The translations under genes were made by a program, and so were the position numbers. This document shows positions 32,202-41,514 of a stretch of DNA of 64,000 bases, in pieces (position 1 is the first letter of the stretch; each line of letters starts with the position of its first letter). Below the pieces are notes generated by a model. The model searched no databases and was not told where the DNA came from. It was given only the letters and a program-made list of their open reading frames with translations. The DNA lies in NCBI GenBank assembly GCA_013289685.1, contig JABCZL010000008.1, positions 274,946-338,945 on the forward strand. Reading direction: 5' to 3'. Origin of the DNA: Acidobacteriota bacterium (GTDB lineage Bacteria > Acidobacteriota > Terriglobia > Terriglobales > Acidobacteriaceae).

Positions 32202-34640
32202 ATGCAGACCCTGCTGCAAGACATCCGCTTCAGCCTTCGCCAACTGTTCAAGAGTCCCGGATTCGCTTTGACCGCGGTCCTGTCACTGGCGCTGGGAATC
32301 GGCGCGACCACCGCGGTTTTCAGTGTGGTCTACGCGATCCTGATGAATCCCTATCCGTACGCGGCGTCGGACCGCATGATCCATATGCGGTTGCTCGACG
32401 ATTTGCAGCAGGAGCGAGGGTTCGGGCTGACCGGCGCGCAATGGCAGCAGATGCGGAAGTCGCCCGTAGTGGAAGACGCATTCATGGAGGATGATTGGAG
32501 CCTGACCGTCACCGGGCGAGATCTGCCGGAAGATGTGCAAGGCGTCTACCTGAGTTCCAACGGCTTTTCTTTCATGGGTGTTCCGCCCGCGCTGGGACGG
32601 GGATTGCTTCCGTCGGACGCGATCGATGGACAGGATCCGCAGCCGGTCGCGGTGCTGAGCTATAAATTCTGGCAGCGTCATTTCAATGGGGATCCGGGCG
32701 TGTTGGGCCAGAACCTGCAACTGGTTCGCAAGAATTACACGATTGTGGGCGTGGCCGGCCCGCGTTTTACCTGGGGTGATGGCGATGTCTACCTCCCGCA
32801 AAAAGTCACACAGGATCCCACCAAAGCCTTTTACGTCGGCATTCGGTTGAAACCGGGCGTGACCCACGAGGCGGCCAACGCCGCGTTGCAACCGTTGATC
32901 GAGGAGTTCGCGAAGGAAACTCCCAAACATTTTCCCTCGGATCATTTCCGCTTGCACGTGGTTGGGCTGAATGAACAGTTTGTTCACGATTTAGGGGGGA
33001 CTTTGTATCTGCTGTTCGGCGCAGTGGCGCTGTTGCTGGCCATCGGATGCGGAAATGTGTCGATCCTGTTGCTGGCCCGGGGCACGGCGCGCCAGCATGA
33101 ATTCGCGATACGCACGGCGATTGGCGCCAGCCGGGGCCGCATGATCCGGCAACTGCTGAGCGAGTCGTTGCTGCTTTCGCTGACCGGGGCCGCTCTAGGC
33201 GTGCTGCTGGCGTACCGGGCGCTGGCGCTGATCGTGGAGTTGCTGCCGAAATATTCCTTTCCGCATGAGGCGGCCATCCGAATCAATTTGCCGGTGCTGG
33301 CCTTCAGTGTGGCGGTCGCGCTGTTCACCGGGATTCTGTTTGGCCTGTGGCCTGCGCTGCAGCTCTCGCGGCCCGAGGTGAGCCAGGTGATGCAGTCCAC
33401 GACCCGCAAGATCGCGGGCGTGGTGGGCGGGCGCACTACCCACGGCGTTTTGACGGCCGTCCAAGTCTCGCTAACGCTGGTGATGCTGGCAGGAGCGGGC
33501 GCCGCGATGGAGGGATTTCTGCGCCTGATCCACACGCCCCTGGGTTATGACCCGCACAACGTGATGTCGGTGGGCATTCCGGTGCATGATGGCGCGTACC
33601 CGACCTGGGCGGCGCGCAAGGCGTACTTCGAGCAACTGCGGAATAAGGCGGCGACAGTTCCCGGAGTAACCATGGCCGCGATTTCGAGCAACGCCACTCC
33701 TCCGTCGAACGGATGGCAGACCGGCGTCGAGATCCTGGGCAGGCCGCAGCGCGACGGGCAGAAGATCCGCGTCAACTTCGTGAGCCCTGGGTATTTTCCG
33801 ATCCTGCGAATTCCGCTGAAGCAGGGAAGGATTTGGGATGAAACGGAAAACCACAATGCCGCCCATGTGGCCGTCATCAATGAGACCATGGCGCGGCTTT
33901 ACTTCCCGGATGGCGATGCACTCCAGCGTTCCCTAAGAGTCCCGGATGTGAAGGACGAGCCGCCCTACACCACGGCCGCGTCGGGCGCCGACACCTGGCT
34001 GCAGATTGTGGGCATCATGGCCGACAAGCGCGATGACGGGTTGAGAAATCCGATCCTGCCCGAAGCCTTCGTGCCCTACACGCTGTCGATGCGGGTGTGG
34101 ACGCAAATCCTGGTTCGGTCGGACGTGCCGCCAATGACATTGCTGCATGCCGTGGGACAGCAAGTAAACTCCATCGATCCGGACCAGCAGATCAGCGGGA
34201 GTGTTCAAGACCTCGACCACTGGATCACGGGCCAGCAGGAATATGAGCAGGAGCAGCTGGTGGCGTGGTTGTTCGGGGCTTTCGCGTTGCTGGCGCTCGC
34301 GCTGGCGGCGGTCGGGCTGTATAGCGTCGTCTCTTATTCGGTGGCGCAGCGGACCAACGAATTCGGCATTCGGATGGCCCTGGGCGCGCAGCGGACGCAT
34401 GTGTTGCGAATCGTGTTTGCATCCACGGTGGCGAGCGTGGGGAGTGGAATTGCCGTGGGCCTGGTCCTGACGCTGGCGCTGAATAGGATCCTGGCGCGCT
34501 GGGCGGAGGGCAGTTCCCGCGATCCGCTGGTGCTGCTGGCGGTGACGGTTCTGTTGAGCGTGGTCGCAGCGATAGCGTGCTCTGGGCCCGCGCGCCGGGC
34601 GGTCAAGGTCGATCCGATCACGGCGCTGCGGTACGAATAG
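32202..34640 (+). CDS. MacB/FtsX-type ABC permease, acidobacterial orphan (ADOP) type
   Basis: 812 residues, MQTLLQDIRFSLRQLFKSPG start with GAGGGAC a few bases before the ATG. Same duplicated layout as the gene at 18239: helix 1 (about 17-40), periplasmic core with SYKFWQRHFNGDPGVLGQ, FtsX domain at about 266-400 (HEFAIRTAIGASRGRMIRQL), second core (ISSNATPPSNGWQTG) and second FtsX domain from about 683 ([20 protein letters not shown]). It ends GPARRAVKVDPITALRYE. No ATPase partner is nearby. The two permeases in this window are clearly paralogous but diverged. Confidence 0.92.
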   Translation: MQTLLQDIRFSLRQLFKSPGFALTAVLSLALGIGATTAVFSVVYAILMNPYPYAASDRMIHMRLLDDLQQERGFGLTGAQWQQMRKSPVVEDAFMEDDWSLTVTGRDLPEDVQGVYLSSNGFSFMGVPPALGRGLLPSDAIDGQDPQPVAVLSYKFWQRHFNGDPGVLGQNLQLVRKNYTIVGVAGPRFTWGDGDVYLPQKVTQDPTKAFYVGIRLKPGVTHEAANAALQPLIEEFAKETPKHFPSDHFRLHVVGLNEQFVHDLGGTLYLLFGAVALLLAIGCGNVSILLLARGTARQHEFAIRTAIGASRGRMIRQLLSESLLLSLTGAALGVLLAYRALALIVELLPKYSFPHEAAIRINLPVLAFSVAVALFTGILFGLWPALQLSRPEVSQVMQSTTRKIAGVVGGRTTHGVLTAVQVSLTLVMLAGAGAAMEGFLRLIHTPLGYDPHNVMSVGIPVHDGAYPTWAARKAYFEQLRNKAATVPGVTMAAISSNATPPSNGWQTGVEILGRPQRDGQKIRVNFVSPGYFPILRIPLKQGRIWDETENHNAAHVAVINETMARLYFPDGDALQRSLRVPDVKDEPPYTTAASGADTWLQIVGIMADKRDDGLRNPILPEAFVPYTLSMRVWTQILVRSDVPPMTLLHAVGQQVNSIDPDQQISGSVQDLDHWITGQQEYEQEQLVAWLFGAFALLALALAAVGLYSVVSYSVAQRTNEFGIRMALGAQRTHVLRIVFASTVASVGSGIAVGLVLTLALNRILARWAEGSSRDPLVLLAVTVLLSVVAAIACSGPARRAVKVDPITALRYE

Positions 34641-34677
34641 GTATTCCCGCGAGGCCGTGACGATTGGAGGCTCGTCG

Positions 34678-35763
34678 TTACTTCAGCACCATTCTCGATC
34701 GGGTGCGAAAGAGACGGTAGTGCGAGTACCTATGGCGTTCGCGCAGAGTCGATCCGTCCAAGTTTGCCGTTACCACAACTTGAATCGGCAGCCATAAGGG
34801 CGAGGCCACATCCGCTATGGAAGTCTGCGCAAACCGAATATCGGCGGTCAGTTGGCGCAGCGGAAGTCCGGGTGGAACGGAAAGAACGTCGGACCGCAGG
34901 CGCACGATCCGGAGGTCGTAAGCATCCACCCAGGCCACGCCCTGCATGAAAACTGGATAGGTCTTGTGGTTATAGTCGATCACCGTTGGGAGCTGAACCA
35001 ATCCGGGCTTCTGCGCAAAGGCCACGACCAGCGTCTGGTGGCCGTCCATCTTTTCCTGGCCCAGATAGCGGAACTCCAACTGCCGCCGGTTGGCGGGGTA
35101 GAAATAAAGCCATTCGCTGACGAAGCCCCGCGAGGTGGGTCCTGTGGATTGCGGCACAATCGGGAGGGGTGATTTTAAGTCCAGCAGAGACGGAGGTGCG
35201 GGGGGTGCCTCGGCTTCTGGGGTTCTCTCGGAAAAGTCAGTTTGGAGTTTCTCGCCCGTAGCGACGTCTACGCGAAATTCGTCGAGTACTCGGCTATTCG
35301 GACCCATTGCGTGTTGCAGGATGAGAAAGGAAAAGTTCTGCCGCGTGGTTTGATCGCGTTGCTCGGAGACGACAGCCTCATGCGAAATGAGGTCAGGCGT
35401 TTTCCCGGCGATCTCGACCGTCTTAGCTCCAATCTTGTCCAGAAGCGCAGCAAGTTGCGTCTGATTCTCTGCCACTTTAAGATGCTCTAACTCTGGGACT
35501 GTGAGCCGAAGCTCGGCCATCGAACAGGTAGCGAAGTTCGGAAACTTGATTTCAGGAAAGGCAGCAGGAGCTTTCGGCGCAGCAGGAGTTTCCGTGGGCG
35601 GCAGTTGCAGGGGAATCTCGATCGTTTCGGGCTTGGGTGCGGGGGGCGCAGTTTGCGTGCTGCTATCGGGAGGCTGAACTGGCTGCGGGGCAATTTGCGC
35701 ATGCCCTACTTGCGCCAATGCGGCGAGTGCAGCTGCAGCGAACCAACGTCGTCGCCGAAACAC
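34678..35763 (-). CDS. exported protein of unknown function (361 aa)
   Basis: Signal peptide (RRRRWFAAAALAALAQVGHA), a Pro-rich linker (residues about 25-70), a helical stretch, then a beta-rich domain: TSRGFVSEWLYFYPANRRQL, FRYLGQEKMDGHQTLVVAFA, GVAWVDAYDLRIVRLRSDV and ASPLWLPIQVVVTANLDG. The last domain resembles LolA-like or outer-membrane-associated half-barrels common in Terriglobia. Convergent with the orphan permease, 37 bp between stops. Confidence 0.7.
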   Translation of the reverse strand: MFRRRRWFAAAALAALAQVGHAQIAPQPVQPPDSSTQTAPPAPKPETIEIPLQLPPTETPAAPKAPAAFPEIKFPNFATCSMAELRLTVPELEHLKVAENQTQLAALLDKIGAKTVEIAGKTPDLISHEAVVSEQRDQTTRQNFSFLILQHAMGPNSRVLDEFRVDVATGEKLQTDFSERTPEAEAPPAPPSLLDLKSPLPIVPQSTGPTSRGFVSEWLYFYPANRRQLEFRYLGQEKMDGHQTLVVAFAQKPGLVQLPTVIDYNHKTYPVFMQGVAWVDAYDLRIVRLRSDVLSVPPGLPLRQLTADIRFAQTSIADVASPLWLPIQVVVTANLDGSTLRERHRYSHYRLFRTRSRMVLK

Positions 35764-35909
35764 GGTGTCTCCTCGAACCTAATCGATGTTACACCGAACG
35801 GGGCCGGTTGACGTGGGGAGCCCGCGAGGACCCGCTTCCACATCGCATTCCGGCAGAATCGAATTTCCGGTGGAGGTTTTAGGGCCACGTCTGTTGTTTC
35901 GACCGCTGG

Positions 35910-35963
35910 CGGACGCGCCGGGCGGTCGAGCTCGATCCGATGACTGCGCTGGGTACGAATTGA
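35910..35963 (+). pseudogene. C-terminal remnant of an orphan permease
   Basis: The frame reads RTRRAVELDPMTALG just before a stop, which matches the fixed ADOP terminus (ARRAVxxDPxTALRYE). Nothing recognisable precedes it, so only about 17 codons survive. The rest of 35764-36117 has no gene I can support. Confidence 0.6.
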
Positions 35964-36117
35964 AGGCGTTCACCGATTTCGTTTTCAGCGCATGTGCTGC
36001 TTGGCAGTGAGCATCTCGGCTGCGACTTGATCCCGCGCTCGAATGGAGCGGTCTAAGGCCGAAGGAGGTCGTCAAGGAGTGCTATCGCTGTTATCGTCAA
36101 CAATTGTTGGCGATCTC

Positions 36118-36756
36118 TCAGTTAACAAAGAGAGCATCAAACGCTTTGGGCAAATCTTGAAGTGAAGATGTCTGTGCTTGGGCTTTGGGAGCTGCCTCGA
36201 CCTTAATCTGACCAACCCTCGTTTCAACATCGTGCTCACCGAGAGCGCCGTCGAGTAGCAGAAACGCGATTGCCATATATGCTTTCCGATCTGCTTCGGA
36301 ATAGTTCGGGATGAAGACGGTAAGATCGGCGAACTGCCCGTTTCGGATTAGCTGAACTGTGACCGATGTAGCTCGCACGGAAATGCCCTCATAGTCGACA
36401 TCCATCGGCTTTCGTCGAGGGCGAAATTTAACAAACTTCCAGCGGGATAGTGAGGGAGCCGCTGCGTACAGGGCCTCTACCTGTGGGAATGCTTCCTTAA
36501 TCCCATCAGCGCTAATGACGAACTCTCGTTTTCCATCCTCAATTGGGCCGAACTCAAACGTCAGGCTCGGATTGAGCTTGTGCATTTCGGCACCTAACTT
36601 GTCGAACGTTTGCTCCCGATTTTTCTCGAAGTTAAATAGCGCGTCTTCATTGCTTTGGAACCATTTCCAGAAGTCTTCCGGTGTAGCTTGAGCGCGTTTG
36701 CAGGAAAGTGCGAATCCAGCTATGAGGCTTAACACCACCACGAATGGGCGCTTCAT
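36118..36756 (-). CDS. exported protein of unknown function (212 aa)
   Basis: Signal peptide MKRPFVVVLSLIAGFALSC; the Cys could be lipidated although the lipobox is not canonical. Mature domain: FWKWFQSNEDALFNFEKNRE, then LTFEFGPIEDGKREFVISAD, WKFVKFRPRRKPMDVDY and AIAFLLLDGALGEHDVETRV. The pattern (FWxWFxxNE at the start, GExDVExxV near the end) recurs in conserved hypothetical proteins. No function assigned. Confidence 0.68.
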   Translation of the reverse strand: MKRPFVVVLSLIAGFALSCKRAQATPEDFWKWFQSNEDALFNFEKNREQTFDKLGAEMHKLNPSLTFEFGPIEDGKREFVISADGIKEAFPQVEALYAAAPSLSRWKFVKFRPRRKPMDVDYEGISVRATSVTVQLIRNGQFADLTVFIPNYSEADRKAYMAIAFLLLDGALGEHDVETRVGQIKVEAAPKAQAQTSSLQDLPKAFDALFVN

Positions 36757-36986
36757 CCAGTATGCCTTCGTCTCCGGAAAGGCATTCTACCGCGTAATCG
36801 GCGAAACATCGTTACATCAACGATCCAGCTTTTCCTAATAGCCCCCGACGGATCACTGCCGGTTTGCCCTGTCGCTCGGGGGTAATCCCGCGATGCTCGA
36901 ATGTTTTTCTGAGCTTCCCTGACATCTTTTGACAGTTAACCAGCGGACAGGGCGCTTATACAATTGCAGGCCGAAGGAGCGTAACC

Positions 36987-37727
36987 ATGCACGGTTCAAA
37001 ATTAAGCGCTGGAAGAGATCAATTTGACCGCCGGGCCTTTTGCAAGGCCGCCGGCATTGCAACCGCGGTTGGCGTGGTGCCCGCAAGCCTGGGAAGCGTG
37101 TTGGCTCACGCAGACCTCACTCAGGAACAGCGTGACAAGATGACGCCGGACGAAATCATCCAGCAGATGAAAGCTGGCAACGAACGCTTCCGGTCGGGCA
37201 AACCACAGCATCGCGATCTCATGCGCGAAGCTAGGGCCACGGCGAAGGGACAGTATCCCGCTGCGATTGTCTTCAGCTGTGTTGACTCGCGAGCACCCGC
37301 CGAGTTGATTCTCGATTTTGGTATCGGCGACATCTTCAGCGGTCGTGTGGCCGGCAACATTGCTGACGAGGACATAATGGGCAGCATGGAATTCGCTTGC
37401 AAGGTGGCCGGCTCGAAGGTTGTGGTGGTCATGGGCCACACCGCCTGCGGCGCTATCAAGGGTGCCATTGACGGCGTGCAGCTGGGCAATCTGACGGCGC
37501 TGTTGGCGAAGATTCGCCCCGCAGTGGAAGCTACGCAGTACACGGGGGAGCGCTCGGCCAAGAACTACGCGTTCGTAGATGCCGTAGCGCGCAAGAACGT
37601 GTCGCTGACGATCGCCAACATTCGCGAAAAGAGCTCTGTGCTGCGGGACCTCGAAGCCAGCGGTGGCATAAAAATTGTAGGCTCGATGTACAACCTCGAA
37701 ACTGGAGTCGTTGAGTTCCTCGCGTAG
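36987..37727 (+). CDS. exported beta-class carbonic anhydrase
   Basis: 246 residues. Zinc ligands and catalytic dyad are visible: C98 and D100-R102 in FSCVDSRAPAE, H151 and C154 in GHTACGAIKG. An N-terminal twin-arginine-like leader (FDRRAFCKAAGIATAVGVVP) indicates Tat export of the folded zinc enzyme to the periplasm. It interconverts CO2 and bicarbonate. Single gene, with no transporter next to it. Confidence 0.9.
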   Translation: MHGSKLSAGRDQFDRRAFCKAAGIATAVGVVPASLGSVLAHADLTQEQRDKMTPDEIIQQMKAGNERFRSGKPQHRDLMREARATAKGQYPAAIVFSCVDSRAPAELILDFGIGDIFSGRVAGNIADEDIMGSMEFACKVAGSKVVVVMGHTACGAIKGAIDGVQLGNLTALLAKIRPAVEATQYTGERSAKNYAFVDAVARKNVSLTIANIREKSSVLRDLEASGGIKIVGSMYNLETGVVEFLA

Positions 37728-37919
37728 CGGTCAACCGAGCACGCCCGCAAACTCGCGCGTTGTGCCCCTCGAGTGGCGTTGTTCTGCGTAGCATCGCTTG
37801 CAGGTGTGCGGGGCCAACTGGCGTGATGTCTCCATAACACTCGGTGACCTCATTCTGGATGTACCCGCTCGTTTCCACTGCTCATTCCGGTAAAATCGAA
37901 TCTTCCTATGGAGGTTGCC

Positions 37920-39158
37920 ATGAATACTGCTGCTATTTCTCCTGCTGCCCCTGCTTCGTCGGCTACTTTCGAGCAAATCGCCGAACTTGAACGCAAATAC
38001 TTGCTGCAAACTTATAACCGCTATCCGGTCGTGTTCACCCGGGGCAAGGGCGTTTTCGTTTACGACATCGACGAGAAGCGCTATCTGGATTTTGTTTCCG
38101 GCTTGGGAGTGAACGCGCTGGGGCATGCGCATCCGCGGATCGTCAAGGCGATTCGGGAGCAGGCGGCGAAGCTGGTGCATGTCTCGAATCTCTACTACCA
38201 CGAATATCAGGGACCGCTGGCGGAGAAGTTGTGCGCGCTTTCGGGACTGAATCGGGCGTTTTTCTCCAACAGCGGCACCGAGGCAATCGAGGGGTCGATC
38301 AAACTGGCGCGGCTGGCGGGACATCGCGCGGGCGGAGAGGCGAAAAGCCGGCTGGTGGCGCTCGATGGTTCGTATCACGGGCGCACGTTCGGCGCGTTGT
38401 CTCTCACCGGGCAGGACAAGCATCGCAAGGGATTCGAACCGCTGCTCGAAGACGTGACCTTTGTGAAGCAGAACGATCTGGAAGGGCTGCGAGCCGCCGT
38501 GAATGACAACACCTGCGCGATCGTGCTGGAGCCGATTTTCGGCGAAGGCGGAATCTACGAGTGCTCGGTGGAATTTCTGCAGGAGTGTCGCGCGCTGGCG
38601 GACCGTTTCAAGGTGGCGCTGATCTTCGACGAGATTCAATGCGGACTAGGCCGCACCGGGACGATCTTTGCATTTCAGAGTTTTGGCGTGACGCCCGACA
38701 TCGTGGCGATTGCCAAGCCGATTGCCGCCGGGCTGCCGCTGGGGGCGTTCATCGCGAAGGAAGAATTCGCGACGGCAATTTCGCCGGGACAGCATGGGAC
38801 GACATTCGGTGGAGGTCCGCTGGCCTGCCGCATTGCCCTGGAGTTTCTGGCGATCGTGGAAGAAGAAAAGCTGCTGGAGAACGTGAACAAAGTTGGAGCG
38901 TATTTGCACCAGGAGCTTCAAGGGCTGGTGGAGAAACGCGCGGCGGCGACGGGAGTGCGCGGCAGGGGATTTATTCAGGGAATTCAGCTGGAGATTCCGG
39001 CGCGTCCGATTGTGGATGCGGCGCTGGCGGAGGGCGTGCTGTTCAACAGCACGCAGGATACGGTGATGCGGTTCCTGCCTCCGTTTTTGATGGAAGAGAA
39101 GCACATCGACAAGGGGATTCGGGTGCTGAAGAAATTGTTGGGGAAGAAGAGGAAATGA
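37920..39158 (+). CDS. argD: class III aminotransferase, acetylornithine aminotransferase-like
   Basis: 412 residues, PLP-dependent. FSNSGTEAIEGSIKLAR binds the cofactor phosphate, DEIQCGLGRTG carries the Asp that contacts the pyridine ring and K266 in IAKPIAAGLPLG is the Schiff-base lysine. GTTFGGGPLACR is the second-subunit loop. In arginine synthesis it would make N-acetylornithine; succinyl-DAP or GABA-type activity is possible. The GGAGG needed for translation lies inside the upstream ATG at 37908, which settles the start at 37920. No other arg genes are nearby. Confidence 0.82.
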   Translation: MNTAAISPAAPASSATFEQIAELERKYLLQTYNRYPVVFTRGKGVFVYDIDEKRYLDFVSGLGVNALGHAHPRIVKAIREQAAKLVHVSNLYYHEYQGPLAEKLCALSGLNRAFFSNSGTEAIEGSIKLARLAGHRAGGEAKSRLVALDGSYHGRTFGALSLTGQDKHRKGFEPLLEDVTFVKQNDLEGLRAAVNDNTCAIVLEPIFGEGGIYECSVEFLQECRALADRFKVALIFDEIQCGLGRTGTIFAFQSFGVTPDIVAIAKPIAAGLPLGAFIAKEEFATAISPGQHGTTFGGGPLACRIALEFLAIVEEEKLLENVNKVGAYLHQELQGLVEKRAAATGVRGRGFIQGIQLEIPARPIVDAALAEGVLFNSTQDTVMRFLPPFLMEEKHIDKGIRVLKKLLGKKRK

Positions 39159-39160
39159 AG

Positions 39161-39232
39161 TGATTAGTGGTTAGTTACTGGTGCAACCGGGCTGCCTTGC
39201 TGACCACTGACCACTAACCACTAGCCACTGGG
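39161..39232. repeat. short degenerate repeats (CCACTAACCACT type)
   Basis: GTGATTAGTGGTTAGTTACT on one side pairs with ACCACTGACCACTAACCACT on the other. A related GACCAACGACTAACGACC string lies before 58110. Confidence 0.7.
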
Positions 39233-39234
39233 TC

Positions 39235-39262
39235 AAAAAAAAACGGGGAGCCGAAGCTCCCC
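39235..39262 (-). terminator. strong minus-strand terminator with no annotated minus-strand gene
   Basis: On the minus strand: GGGGAGC-TTCG-GCTCCCC followed by G and nine T. A UUCG tetraloop stem with a long U-run is a textbook intrinsic terminator. The nearest minus-strand gene to the right ends at 41515, beyond three plus-strand genes, so the transcript it ends is unknown. Confidence 0.75.
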
Positions 39263-39337
39263 AAGTGAAGCGACAGAGGCGTTCCCTTAACTAGAATCCG
39301 GCAATGTGGAAAGAGTTGTCTGGGCGAGAAGATACTT

Positions 39338-40252
39338 GTGACGAACGACATGCAGGAGGTCGCGGCGGGAGTCGCCTCCACGGCGGGCCAGGGCCAGGGC
39401 CAGGGCCAGGGTGTCGAAGAGTGCTGGATGGACTTCGATGGCGCCCGCATGCGCTACCTGCGAGCGGGTTCCGGGCCGCCCCTGATCTTGCTGCACGGGT
39501 TGCTGGGATATTCGTTTTCCTGGCGGTATACCCTGCCGGCGCTGTCACCCTACGCCACCGTGTATGCCCCCGACCAGTTGGGAGCGGGATTCTCGGACCG
39601 GCCGCGCGGGCTCGACCACTCGATGCGCGGGACGGCCTTGCGTGTCGTGAAATTTGTAGAAAATCTGGGGCTCGGGTCGTTCGATCTCCTGGGAACGTCC
39701 CGGGGCGGGCCGGTTGCAATGGCTGCGGCTGCGGAGTTGGTCAGCGCCGGTGGCTCCAAGCCCAAGTTGCGGCGACTGGTGCTGGTGTGCCCGGTCAATC
39801 CATACTCCTCGCATGGGACCTGGCTGGCGCCTTTTGTCGGTACCCGGTTTGGGGCGGCGGGGTTTCGTTGGGTAACGGATCACATGCCGTTTCTGTTTCC
39901 CTACTGGCATGGGCGGCTGTATGGCGATCGCAGCAAGATCGCACCAGGAAGCCTCGAAGGCTACAAGGCGCCGCTGGCAATTCCGGGATTATTCGAGCAT
40001 GCCCTCAGCATCGTGCGCACCTGGACCGCGGACCTGCGGGAACTGGAAGCGCTGTTGCCCAGGCTGTCAGCAATTCCCACACTGCTGATGTGGGGAAGCA
40101 AAGATCCGGCAGTGTATGCTTCGTCGATGGAGCCGCTGGCCCGGCACTTCGCGAATGTACAAACGGTGGTGTTCCCGGGGATCGGGCATCTGCCGTATGA
40201 GGAATGTCCAGAGGAATTCAATCGAGCGTTGATTGAATTCTTGACGCGATGA
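39338..40252 (+). CDS. alpha/beta-hydrolase fold protein
   Basis: 304 residues. PLILLHGLLGYSFSW is the oxyanion-hole region, S121 in GTSRGG the nucleophile, MWGSKDPAVY supplies the acid and GIGHLPYEE the His. This is the layout of small esterases and C-C hydrolases. A 6-bp tandem repeat (CCAGGG, about four copies) encodes GQGQGQG near residue 18. The start is a GTG at 39338; an ATG four codons later is equally possible. Confidence 0.85.
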   Translation: MTNDMQEVAAGVASTAGQGQGQGQGVEECWMDFDGARMRYLRAGSGPPLILLHGLLGYSFSWRYTLPALSPYATVYAPDQLGAGFSDRPRGLDHSMRGTALRVVKFVENLGLGSFDLLGTSRGGPVAMAAAAELVSAGGSKPKLRRLVLVCPVNPYSSHGTWLAPFVGTRFGAAGFRWVTDHMPFLFPYWHGRLYGDRSKIAPGSLEGYKAPLAIPGLFEHALSIVRTWTADLRELEALLPRLSAIPTLLMWGSKDPAVYASSMEPLARHFANVQTVVFPGIGHLPYEECPEEFNRALIEFLTR

Positions 40253-40287
40253 GACTCTGAGTGCGCGGGCGAGACGCCCCCGCGACA

Positions 40288-40309
40288 GCCGGCGGGACGC
40301 CGGCGCTAC
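40288..40309. repeat. palindromic repeat, family D (GCCGGCGGGACGCCGGC)
   Basis: GCCGGCG-GGA-CGCCGGC followed by GCTAC. A near-identical copy is at 47965-47987, again just upstream of a start codon. Confidence 0.8.
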
Positions 40310-40332
40310 TGAAACATCAACATTAAGAAATC

Positions 40333-40935
40333 ATGACCCACTCCATTCTCGACCTGCTGCGGAATGCGGTGGTGCATTATGGGTACTGGGCCGTGGGCGC
40401 GGCCCTGCTGCTGGAGAATGCCGGCATACCCGTGCCGGGCGAGACGGTTTTGTTGCTTGCGAGTTTCCTGGCGTATTCCGAGCACGATCTGCGGCTTCCC
40501 TGGATCATCGTGGTGGCAACGGTAGCGGCGACGGCGGGCGATAACCTCGGCTTCGCGCTGGGCTACTATGGCGGGCGTCCGCTGCTGCAGCGCTACCAGG
40601 CTTTTTTCAGAATCCGGCATTCGACGGTGGCGCGCGGAGAAGAGTTGTTCGCGCGCTACGGTGCGGTGACCATCTTTTTCGCTCGCTTTGTGTTCGGCAT
40701 GCGGATCATCGCGGGACCACTGGCGGGAGTGCTGCGCATGCCCTGGCGGAAGTTCTCGCTATTCAACTTTCTCGGCGCCGGGCTTTGGGTGACCGTGATT
40801 TCGAGCGTCGGCTATCTGTTCGGCCGGCATTGGGACCGACTGGAACGTGTTCTGAGACGCTTCGACCTGACCGCGGCAGTGGTGGTGCTGCTGGGGGCGG
40901 CATTTCTGTGGTGGCGCAGCCGGCGCGCGAACTAA
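40333..40935 (+). CDS. DedA-family membrane protein (VTT domain)
   Basis: 200 residues, about five membrane helices. ENAGIPVPGETVLLLASFLA is the first re-entrant motif. GDNLGFALGYYGGR and FFARFVFGMRIIAGPLAGVL, the latter with the conserved F-x-R-x3-G-x-R pattern, are the DedA signature. DedA proteins act as lipid carrier recyclers or scramblases, including undecaprenyl phosphate translocases; the lipid here is not known. It follows the hydrolase by 80 bp. Confidence 0.88.
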   Translation: MTHSILDLLRNAVVHYGYWAVGAALLLENAGIPVPGETVLLLASFLAYSEHDLRLPWIIVVATVAATAGDNLGFALGYYGGRPLLQRYQAFFRIRHSTVARGEELFARYGAVTIFFARFVFGMRIIAGPLAGVLRMPWRKFSLFNFLGAGLWVTVISSVGYLFGRHWDRLERVLRRFDLTAAVVVLLGAAFLWWRSRRAN

Positions 40936-41103
40936 CCGGAGCATCTGCAAAGTAAACTTTTTGCACAGCCGGATGTCTTGTGTGAGCGGCTATACTGTGC
41001 GGGTGTCGCGGGCAGGTTCGGGTGGCGTGGGGGTCTCCGTGACAGTGACAGTGGAAGATCAGACCGGTTGCGTCCGAGCCGTAAGTCGGACGAGGAGGAA
41101 TAC

Positions 41104-41409
41104 ATGAAAAAGATTGGGTTCTTGACTCTGCTCATCATGGCAACACTTCTCTTTACGCTGGCCTTCTCAGCCGCGGCAGCCGGACCGAAAGCTCCTGCCC
41201 CCCCGGTGGTGGCTGCGGCTCCCGTGGCCCCGGCAGCGGTGGCGACGCCGGAAAGACATCCGCATATCGATGAAGCACTGGAGCATATGCGGGCTGCCAA
41301 GCACGAACTGGAAATCGCCGAGCATGATTTCGACGGTCACCGGGCAAAGTCGGTTGAACATCTCGACCGCGCCATCCACGAAGCCGAGATCTGCATGGGG
41401 ATGCACTAG
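41104..41409 (+). CDS. small exported His-rich helical protein (101 aa)
   Basis: Signal peptide (MKKIGFLTLLIMATLLFTLA), an Ala/Pro/Val linker, then an amphipathic helical hairpin with nine His residues (HPHIDEALEHMRAAKHELE, DFDGHRAKSVEHLDRAIHEA). Sequences of this form occur in exported metal- or stress-linked small proteins. A clear GGAGG precedes the ATG and a strong terminator follows, so this is a single-gene transcript. Confidence 0.75.
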   Translation: MKKIGFLTLLIMATLLFTLAFSAAAAGPKAPAPPVVAAAPVAPAAVATPERHPHIDEALEHMRAAKHELEIAEHDFDGHRAKSVEHLDRAIHEAEICMGMH

Positions 41410-41430
41410 ACATCCAGCAACCAGGAAATT

Positions 41431-41461
41431 AAAGGCAGCGTCCGGCGACGCTGCCTTTTTT
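41431..41461 (+). terminator. intrinsic terminator
   Basis: GGCAGCGTC-CGGC-GACGCTGCC with a perfect 9-bp stem, then TTTTTT. Confidence 0.9.
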
Positions 41462-41514
41462 ATTTGCTTCCTAATTTCTCAGCGGGAAGCTTCCTGCCGG
41501 CCACGGGCTCGATC

